This document shows positions 1-5,781 of a stretch of 6,192 nt of DNA, piece by piece. The number at the start of each line of letters is the position of its first letter. The stretch's first letter is position 1. The notes beneath the pieces are model-generated. The model had not been told where the DNA came from. It made no database searches and saw nothing but the letters and a program-made list of their open reading frames with translations. The translations under genes and the position numbers were made by a program. This stretch comes from Candidatus Altimarinota bacterium (GTDB lineage: Bacteria > Patescibacteriota > Gracilibacteria > BD1-5 > UBA2023): positions 1-6,192 of the forward strand of contig CALREC010000043.1 in NCBI GenBank assembly GCA_943355085.1, in the 5' to 3' direction.

Positions 1-2
1 CT

Positions 3-383
3 GCAAAAGAAGCGGGAGTTTGGAATTATGGCGAGTTCACAGACTTTTGATATATGGGACTCTATGGTGGCATGCGAAGCAAAGATATTCATACAAAAAA
101 GAAACTGAAACCGTCCCAAAAGATCCTCGATCATATGGGGTCAGAAGAACTGGGTGCAAATCTCTTTCGTGCTACCCAGGCAGAAGCAAAAATCAGACGT
201 GATGGTATCCAGGGGCAAGCCAAAGTAAGTAAAGCTCACTTCGAAGTCGGCAAGAAGATTCGCTCCACTATCCATGAAATCGGAGGAACTATGCCAGAAA
301 ATCTCCCGAGCACGGAAAGTATAACAAAGGCGGAGAAGCGAATAAAATCTGAGAATAAAAAATCAGAGACTATACGAGGTTAA
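3..383 (+). CDS. dinD: DNA damage-inducible protein D (DinD) homologue, C-terminal part, 5' end outside window
   Basis: About 126 residues are visible; the start lies before the window. The frame reads AKEAGVWNYGEF, then GLYGGMRSKDIHTKKKLKPS, QKILDHMGSEELGANLFRAT and HFEVGKKIRSTIHEIGGTMP, ending in TAA. From memory these blocks match the C-terminal half of the DinD family (GLYGG, KDIH, SQKILDHMGS, NLFRATQ, FEVGKKVR, GGTMPE). In Escherichia coli dinD is an SOS-induced gene and the protein has been linked to modulation of RecA; whether that holds here is unknown. An in-frame TGA at 48-50 falls where the family has Gly in its GY.GLYGG block, which directly supports TGA = Gly. An ATG at 54 is available but is internal, because the homology continues upstream of it. 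The last 20 or so residues are a lysine/glutamate-rich tail. No LexA box can be judged because the promoter is outside the window. Confidence 0.9.
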
Positions 384-395
384 CTTTTTAATGCG

Positions 396-401
396 TATAA
401 T
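396..401 (+). promoter_or_regulatory. Candidate -10 box (TATAAT) before the 473 gene
   Basis: A perfect TATAAT lies 13 bases after the dinD stop codon. No good -35 hexamer is found 16-18 bases upstream. Transcription from here would start near 408 and give a leader of about 65 bases to the ATG at 473. It is the only strong promoter-like element in the 89-base gap. Chance matches to TATAAT are common in AT-rich DNA, so the call rests mainly on position. Confidence 0.35.
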
Positions 402-472
402 AAAAGTAATTGATAAAGATTGTATTGATGAAGAGGATACCTGTATTTGAGAAAACATAAAATAATTCTTCT

Positions 473-1156
473 ATGAAACAAGTCCTTTCCCACTCCATCA
501 CCCTCATTCCAGATACTGATACACTGGATAATCAGTATCTCTTTCATGTTGCGACAGAGGTTTCTTCTCCTATTATTGTCGACCTTGCCGAACTCCTCAA
601 AAACTTTCGAAATGATCGCGTCGAATTTAGAAAAGATTATAAGCTCTGGAATGACGTATATCCGGGAGAGAAAGAATTCGAAATTTTTCAATCACTTGTC
701 GAAAAAGCTCTCCGTGAAAGGAAGAAAATCCATATTATCAACTGTACACTTCGTGAAGAGGTGCAAATCATTCAAGAGCTTTATACAAGTCTCGGGTATT
801 TTGACGTCAAAGAGAATCGTTTTATTGTCCCCCTAAAAGATGCTCCTGTAACTATCGGTGTTAATATCCGAAATCTTATGTATTCGACCAAGGATTATAA
901 ATCAAAGCGCGAAGATATTTGTTTTATCCCTCCACCGCGTGAGTGTGCCCATGTTAAAGCGCTTTTTGCGGCTCTGAATTTTTGAGCGATCTCTACGGTG
1001 ACTATGAATAATTTCTCTTTGGAAAAAGTTCTCTTAAAAGATCTATTGGACATGGAGAAGTTGAGCTTGACGACCCTTTCCCAGATAGTATATGGGAATT
1101 ATTTAGAATTGGGTTGTCAGGTTTGAAAGACAGAGGAATGGATTGTGGAAGTATAG
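473..1156 (+). CDS. Hypothetical protein, 227 aa, with two recoded TGA codons
   Basis: I do not recognise this protein. The frame opens at ATG 473, and an in-frame TAA at 458-460 rules out a longer version. It ends in TAG at 1154-1156. Under the standard code it would stop at 983 after 170 residues. With TGA = Gly at residues 171 and 218 it continues in good coding sequence to 227. It looks soluble, with no signal peptide or membrane segment. The N-terminal 150 residues mix hydrophobic strands (SPIIVDLAELL, KIHIINCTL) with charged helices. The C-terminal segment (about 178-227, KVLLKDLLDMEKLSLTTLSQ onward) could be a small helical domain. There is no Shine-Dalgarno; the bases before the ATG are AATAATTCTTCT. 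It lies 89 bases after dinD on the same strand and converges on the next gene. Confidence 0.8.
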
Positions 1157-1172
1157 TCGAAAATTCCTATTC

Positions 1173-2471
1173 CTATTTTACTCATGATGGTTTAGGATTT
1201 TTAAAATCTTGAAGATATTTTATGATTTTTGGTGCCATATCGAATGTTTTCTGATCTTTTGGTAGCTCAACTGAGAGTGAAATTTTATTCACTTTGGTAA
1301 CTAAAGTTTGCAACCTTTCAATAACTTTATCAATCATAGAGATAACTTTTGCGGATTTTGCTATTTTTATAGCACCGTACAGAGTTCATCCCAGGAGACT
1401 AGCTCATAACAATCAAGTTCATATATTTGCTCACCGTTCGGACTTTGACTGTAGGGACCCATCAAAATTCACGCCATTATATGCTTGAAGTAGATCCTGA
1501 GCTCATCATAGTCAGGAAAAAGCTGCACCAGCAACTGGTCAAAGGATTAACGATAGATACGGTAGAATCGAGGAAAAAAATATAATAATGTCTGCCATGC
1601 TCATATTTTCTATATCTACGAGTTTATCGGCGAACGCTCGTTCGAGTTCTTCGTGTCTCCCGCCATTCAATCATATTCCAGAAGGAGCATCTCTGAATCA
1701 GGAAAATAGTTGTGTATACATTCTGGTATTCTGAGTGTCAAATGTGGTATGTAAATTTCGATATTCTTCAATGATACCCCGACTAGCATTATATAGAGCC
1801 TTGCTTTTGTCATAATCTGATTGCTTATTACTCTCACTAGCAATGGTTTGTAATCGATAAGAAAGATCATCAAGGCAACTCTTTAAGGCGTTATCAAGGT
1901 TGAAACTTCCAACTTTTCATAATACTATTTTTTCCCCTATTGTCGAGGAAACATTGAGTCAATATTTTTTATCCAAATTAGATAAGCCATTCTTAAATCG
2001 CTCATACTCATCTCTTTTATATTCTATATTTCACACCTTTATTTTATCGGAAGTAATGAGATTAATAGCTTCATCGATAATGATTATTTTCTTGCGAAGC
2101 GTGTTTGAAATAATCATCTTGTGATAAAAGGCATCATCCATTCCAGATTCTATGCGTCAACTCATGGTAGTTCTAATAACTCTCAATGAATTAATGCTCT
2201 CTTTCAAAGGTTTACTATTGATTTCTTTTATACAAAGAGTCATCTCTTCAGAAAACTTCTTCTTCATAGTTTCACTGAGTCTACTCGTATCTATATGATG
2301 ATAATTTTTCAGATATTGCATTAAAAACTGTTCATCGAATCACTTGAGAAGTTGTGATTCCATACGTATTTTTAAATCTTCTTGTTTCTGCCTTAATAAC
2401 AACTCCTGATCTGGCGAGTTTTTAATGGCATTCTGCAATTTTGGAATGTACGATGGACTATCTACCGACAT
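1173..2471 (-). CDS. Cryptic 432-aa protein with 17 TGA-encoded glycines; hydrophobic Gly-rich C-terminal region resembling pre-toxin TG
   Basis: The frame is open for 432 codons between the ATG at 2471 and TAG at 1173-1175 once TGA is read as Gly. It contains no TAA or TAG despite AT-rich DNA. TGA encodes residues 44, 105, 147, 171, 185, 258, 267, 311, 320, 322, 323, 347, 351, 353, 356, 362 and 430, which is 17 of 30 glycines. Residues 1-290 are charged and mostly helical, probably with coiled coils (22-60, 120-165, 195-245). Residues 293-375 are hydrophobic and glycine-rich: SSILPYLSLILGPVAGAAF, then LGGAQDLLQAYNGVNFDGSL, an SERG motif, and GTGLLGASLLGG. This order (G.D or Q-D, helix, NG/TG, then S..ERG, then a Gly/Ala helix) recalls the pre-toxin TG domain (PF14449) of polymorphic toxins, but the threonine of 'TG' is Asn here. 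The tail 376-432 is amphipathic and Lys-rich. No signal peptide and no Shine-Dalgarno. Its function is unknown; the toxin link is inference. Confidence 0.85.
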
Positions 2472-2548
2472 AATAAATATGTGATTATTATTAGTTGAAT
2501 TATCCTTACAAGATTTGTACTTTTAAGAACTGTAATGCCAAAAGACTC

Positions 2549-2627
2549 GACCTAAAGAGATCCCTCTACTATGGTCGGGATGACACATGGAGATTCAACA
2601 AGCAAGCACTACCAGTCTATAGTAGTG
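2549..2627. repeat. Degenerate intergenic repeat-like sequence with two short hairpins
   Basis: The 162-base gap 2472-2633 has no gene that I can support. It holds GAGATCCCTC followed by GGTCGGGATGACACATGGAG. This resembles the dispersed 'GATCCCTCG...CGGGATGACA' intergenic repeats seen in many bacterial genomes. ATCCC (2560-2564) pairs with GGGAT (2577-2581). A second stem, CACTAC (2607-2612) with GTAGTG (2622-2627), has a 9-base loop and sits just past the stop of the 2634 gene. Neither stem has a good U-tract, so a terminator role is uncertain. The repeat identity is a judgement from memory. Confidence 0.35.
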
Positions 2628-2633
2628 TAGATT

Positions 2634-2939
2634 TTATGCCCCCTTTCCTTGCAGGGTTATATTGAGCAGTGATTGTTCGATTTCTTTTTCGAGCTCCCCC
2701 TGTACTTCTTTCATGAGGATAAGATCTTTTATGATATTGCGCTTTGCGTCTTTCTCTTGTTTTTTCTGACGTGCAAGAAAAGCACTATATAGATGAGGAG
2801 CTAAATAATAGGCACACGCATAGAGGATGAGGATTCAAAGAACGATCAGAGGGGTCATAAGGTTTTCTGGACTGAATGCATATGAAAAAGCCTGAAGATT
2901 CTGAGAATTGTATTGGAATATATAGATATCTGGCAGCAT
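2634..2939 (-). CDS. Small single-pass membrane protein with C-terminal coiled coil, 101 aa
   Basis: The frame runs from the ATG at 2939 to TAA at 2634-2636, with one TGA read as Gly at residue 35, inside the membrane helix. Under the standard code it would be a 34-residue fragment. Residues 28-55 (MTPLIVLGILILYACAYYLA, then PHLYSAFLA) form one strong transmembrane helix. Residues 56-95 are highly charged (RQKKQEKDAKRN, KDLILMKEVQGELEKEIEQS) and likely form a cytoplasmic coiled coil. The short N-terminus would then face outward. It lies 62 bases downstream of the sortase on the same strand, so it may be cotranscribed or have its own start: TATACT at 2955-2960 could be a -10 box giving a very short leader. 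No Shine-Dalgarno. I do not recognise the family. Confidence 0.78.
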
Positions 2940-2965
2940 AATAATGTAATTAAAAGTATAACTTG

Positions 2966-2999
2966 ACTCCCTCTCTTTTTGGGAGGGGGTTTGGGAGGC
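2966..2999. repeat. G-run/C-run intergenic tract with short inverted repeat
   Basis: The tract between the sortase stop and the 2634 gene contains CTCCC (2967-2971) and GGGAG (2981-2985) around a T-rich loop. It is followed by more G-runs (GGGAGGGGGTTTGGGAGG) on the + strand. It stands out sharply in AT-rich DNA and resembles the dispersed 'CTCCCTTTGGGAG...GGGGGAGG' intergenic repeats of other bacteria. The hairpin lacks a U-tract in the minus direction, so it is not a canonical terminator for the sortase. The G-runs might form a G-quadruplex on the + strand. Confidence 0.45.
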
Positions 3000-3001
3000 T
3001 A

Positions 3002-3988
3002 TTATTTGTCTTCTTGGAGTTCTGCAAATACTATGAGTCGATTGAGGGTTGTTCCGATGGGCCAGCATGTCATAAGTGATATTTCCTTTTTTTCCTTATC
3101 TCGCTCGAGGATTTTTACATTCCCTGGTTTGACCACTTTTTTCTCACGGATGATATAGGTAAATTTTTTCTGGTTATAGTATACGATGATCTCATCTCCA
3201 AATATGAGTTCATCGAGTAGAACAAATGCACTATTATATTCTCCTTTAACCCATGGATAATTCGAACTATGTCCAAATATGAACGCATTTCCTTTTTCTC
3301 CAGGTTTTGCTGTTCCAGGATAGCGTACTATGCCTTTTTCGAGTTCCTGCATGAATATGTTTTCAATGTGCTCGAAGTCAAATCCACTATCGAGCTGTAC
3401 GTCTACAAGTGGGATGTTTTTTCCAATTTTTGGTATGATGATACGATTATCATAGGGGGTAATCTCAAGGTCTATGTTTACTTTTGCTTCTCCGGGTATA
3501 AGTCGTTTTGGTGAAAATACATCCTCATGTATCGTATTATTACTTTCTTCTAATTTTTTCTTGAGGTTGGTTTGTTCTTCTTGATTTGCACCCGTATCCG
3601 TACTATTGTCTGCATATACCATAACACGTGATTTATCGAGTACGGATATGATGTCATTCTTAGAATTTGTAAGGTATTGTGGATTGAGATAGGCAGAGAG
3701 TATGGTAGAGTAAGAATTCCAATTAGTACTGGTCAGAAGTATGACAAAAACAATACTCGATATACCAAGATAATAGCAGGCAAATTGAATTTTTGGAACA
3801 CTTACTCGACGAAAACGACTCATAAGAGACTCTTTTTGGACAATCGATAGAGCTGGTTCTCAGATCTCCTCTATAACCATATTTTCTATGTCTCCCAAGG
3901 GATCTTTAGACGCATCTATGATATCTTGCGTGTCCAAAATAGCAAGAATATCGAGACCATCAGTCGTGGGTGTTGGGGTGAGTTCCAT
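3002..3988 (-). CDS. Sortase (cysteine transpeptidase), 328 aa, with acidic N-terminal cytoplasmic extension
   Basis: This is a membrane-anchored transpeptidase of the sortase family (PF04203). Such enzymes cleave a sorting signal on exported proteins and join them to a cell-surface acceptor. Catalytic residues are visible: His240 in FIFGHSSNYPW, Cys308 in SLMTCWPIGTT and Arg317 in LNRLIVFAEL. A signal-anchor helix spans about 66-87 (KIQFACYYLGISSIVFVILL) and follows the basic MSRFRR stretch, giving an N-in topology. Residues 88-175 are a polar, partly charged linker, and the beta-barrel domain covers about 180-328. An ATG at 3823 would give 273 residues, but the frame stays open through one TGA (Gly43, 3860-3862) to the ATG at 3988. 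I prefer this longer start because a promoter-like pair lies just upstream of it. The extra 55 residues are acidic (LDILAILDTQDIIDASKDPL) and unusual for a sortase. The subclass is uncertain. No LPXTG-like substrate is in the window. Confidence 0.9.
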
Positions 3989-4037
3989 AATATGTATTTT
4001 TGTATGAAATATATATGTGTTTATATGTGACTTCATT

Positions 4038-4066
4038 ATCGTATCGTATATTTGTATTGGAGTCAA
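4038..4066 (-). promoter_or_regulatory. Candidate sigma70-type promoter for the sortase, overlapped by an inverted repeat
   Basis: On the minus strand TTGACT (4061-4066) and TACGAT (4038-4043) are separated by 17 bases. The predicted start is near 4031, giving a leader of about 43 bases to the ATG at 3988. The -35 box sits inside an inverted repeat: GTCAA at 4062-4066 and TTGAC at 4076-4080 with a 9-base loop. That repeat could be an operator or a weak terminator stem for the preceding gene. The -10 matches consensus at only four of six positions. Confidence 0.45.
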
Positions 4067-4093
4067 AAAATTGCATTGACAAATATGTGAATC

Positions 4094-5272
4094 CTATTCC
4101 ATTTTATAACTGACGGCCATATCTTGCTTTTGTACTGCACGAATTCGTTTACTATTACTGAGAAGTCCAAATGTCAGTGTATTGATAATGGAATATACCT
4201 CATATACTATTGGTATCCGAATAAATACATCTGATTCCAGCGAGGCAATCCCATAAACAATAGGAAACAAGAGGAGCAATGCCACAGAAGATGTAAAGGT
4301 AGAGAAGATTCCTATGCCAATCGCCAGAAGCGTTATGATGAGTCATTGCCCGATGGCGAGAATATATCGAGTATTTCTGGTGCGCAGAAGCTTCGGGAGA
4401 AATATGATATTGCAGAATGGGACAAATATGAGATAAGAAGGGAACGGGAGTGTGTCATCTGCAAAAAATTCCTGCAGGGTGGTATGAAAAGTTTTATCTT
4501 TTTCTTGTATGTTCTTCATATTTTCTGCCCATGAAATGGTATCTTTTTTTCCAAAGGCCACGTGTCCTATGTTTACAAAGTATCCAGGCAATGATCTTAC
4601 TGCAACATAGAGGGAATTTATGCTTGGTATTTTTTCATAGTATGCAGAAATATAGCACTCATCTTGCGTCATGAAACGTACCGCTAAAAATAATATCCCG
4701 AGTATTCCTATGAACAATAGGATGGTAGAAAGAGAATCGAATCCCCCGTGTATAAAAGAAAGTATGTATATGCATGCATAAAGAGAAGACCATCTTGCAC
4801 CGAGCATAGTAACTATGTTGGGATATCTTTTAGATACAACCATCCCGACAAAGGGTATGTGTGAGAGTACCAAGATGATTCTCTGTGCTTCTGACGCACC
4901 TTTTATATAAAAAGTTCTTCACTCTACGGAGAATATATTTCCTCAGGATTTTTTTGTATCTTCTGCTTCTCATTTTTGGCTTTGTTGTACTCCATAGATG
5001 ATAAAAAAGGTAAGCAGGGTAAAAAATCCGACTTGGATAAGATGATCCACAGTTATCTGAATGACGGGGAGTGAGTAGGAAAAAAAACCACTCAGGAAAT
5101 ATCAATAAAAAAAATAGGATGTAAAAAAGATCACATGTCCTTTGGTCGCATTTTTAGCGTGTGCCTTAATATACGGATCTGCAAAATTTGGATTATTTTT
5201 TGCGAGCAAAAAAAGCCAACCGAGAAAAAAATATGAGATAGAGGCGTTGGTTCTTATTTTTTGAGAAATCAT
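4094..5272 (-). CDS. Multi-pass membrane protein, 392 aa, five recoded TGA codons, family unknown
   Basis: The frame runs from the ATG at 5272 to TAG at 4094-4096, with TGA read as Gly at residues 57, 101, 110, 118 and 310. The standard code would cut it into fragments. Hydrophobic segments occur at about 12-24, 46-70, 78-95, 131-147, 161-178, 180-197, 284-300, 305-328 and 330-345, suggesting seven to nine membrane helices. There is a charged loop at 97-130 and a large polar loop at about 200-280. The first 50 residues (ISYFFLGWLFLLAKNNPNFA, then DPYIKAHAKNATKGH) and residues 137-165 (SHIPFVGMVVSKRYPN) faintly recall DUF4870/Tic20-like four-helix membrane proteins. I would not assign that family without a profile search. 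No catalytic motif was seen. It lies 105 bases upstream of the sortase on the same strand, so a role in the envelope is inferred. No Shine-Dalgarno. Confidence 0.82.
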
Positions 5273-5340
5273 GTTTTTGTATAAAAAGGATATATTTGAG
5301 CTATCTTTTGTAGTTTAACATATATTTCTTTATTTTACAA

Positions 5341-5376
5341 AAAAATACCACCCCGATTTTTCGGGGTGGTATTTTT
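5341..5376 (-). terminator. Rho-independent terminator of rpsU, perfect 16-bp stem
   Basis: AAAAATACCACCCCGA (5341-5356) and TCGGGGTGGTATTTTT (5361-5376) are exact reverse complements around a TTTT loop. The GC-rich core is flanked by A/T tracts on both sides, with seven A's at 5339-5345 giving a U-tract on the rpsU transcript, so the element could work in either direction. It begins 10 bases past the rpsU stop and separates rpsU from the membrane-protein gene downstream. Confidence 0.93.
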
Positions 5377-5386
5377 ACATGAACTA

Positions 5387-5590
5387 TTACGCTCGTGCTT
5401 TTTCGTTGATATCTCTGTACACTTGACGAATAATCGCCTTTTCTCGAATTTTTCGAGAAGAAGGGGCTCGTACAGCGTAGCGTCAGTTACGAAGCTTGTT
5501 TGCTACACGAGTCTGGAAGAACATCTTCTTGTATCGAAGTATGAGCTTCTCATTTGATTCGGAATCGTTCTTAATAGTGTATACAATCAT
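5387..5590 (-). CDS. rpsU: 30S ribosomal protein bS21
   Basis: 67 residues from the ATG at 5590 to TAA at 5387-5389. bS21 is a small basic protein of the 30S platform near the anti-Shine-Dalgarno end of 16S rRNA and is involved in initiation. The sequence MIVYTIKNDSESNEKLILRY, then KKMFFQTRVANKLRN, Gly36, RYAVRAPSSRKIREKAIIRQ fits the family layout: a short beta start, an E-x-x-hydrophobic-RYKK helix, a central R-rich turn and a basic C-terminal helix. Gly36 is encoded by TGA (5483-5485) and is the protein's only glycine, so even a ribosomal protein needs the recoded codon. The standard code would truncate it at 35 residues. AGGAG (5598-5602) lies 7 bases before the ATG and fixes the start. 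It is monocistronic, with its own promoter and terminator. Confidence 0.92.
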
Positions 5591-5597
5591 GATAGAT

Positions 5598-5652
5598 CTC
5601 CTGTATAAATAATAAAGTGCGCCCATTGTATGGAAAAGGAAAGGTTTGTCAA
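5598..5652 (-). promoter_or_regulatory. rpsU promoter and Shine-Dalgarno
   Basis: On the minus strand there is a perfect TTGACA -35 box (5647-5652), a 16-base spacer and TACAAT (5625-5630) as the -10. The predicted start is near 5618. A short leader then carries AGGAG (5598-5602) 7 bases before the ATG. This is the strongest promoter in the window, as expected for a ribosomal protein gene. Confidence 0.8.
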
Positions 5653-5699
5653 AAAAATCAGCTTGCAAAAATAATTCCCCTCGATTCTCAAAAACAAAC

Positions 5700-5773
5700 T
5701 TGCATATTTATAAAAAATATGTATACAATATTTGGTTCATTAACAGTCTCAAATCATTCACCATATACAGGAG
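5700..5773 (+). promoter_or_regulatory. Candidate promoter and Shine-Dalgarno for the 5782 gene
   Basis: TACAAT at 5724-5729 is a good -10 box. TTGCAT at 5700-5705 is a poor -35 at an 18-base spacing. The predicted start is near 5737. AGGAG (5769-5773) lies 8 bases before the ATG and decides that start. The ten bases TATACAGGAG are identical to those before rpsU. Confidence 0.55.
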
Positions 5774-5781
5774 TAATATTC

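Noticed and set aside
54..383. Starting the dinD-like gene at the ATG at 54.
   Set aside because: The homology continues upstream through the TGA at 48-50 to the window edge, so this is an internal methionine.
391..465. A 24-codon ORF (MRIIKVIDKDCIDEEDTCIG...) with a TGA, ending 7 bases before the 473 gene.
   Set aside because: It overlaps the best promoter-like element in the gap (TATAAT at 396-401), has no Shine-Dalgarno and is short enough to arise by chance. A leader peptide cannot be excluded.
380..691. Minus-strand ORF of 103 codons opposite the 473 gene.
   Set aside because: It overlaps the better-supported plus-strand frame and shows no family features; it is a shadow.
1157..1172. 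A terminator between the convergent 473 and 1173 genes.
   Set aside because: The 16 bases between the two stops contain no hairpin.
1294..2124. Plus- and minus-strand ORFs of 64-74 codons inside 1294-2124.
   Set aside because: They lie in other frames of the 432-codon gene and have no recognisable protein features.
2835..3068. Minus-strand ORF running from inside the sortase C-terminus into the 2634 gene.
   Set aside because: Its upstream part is out of frame with the sortase catalytic domain. Only the part from the ATG at 2939 is the real small membrane protein.
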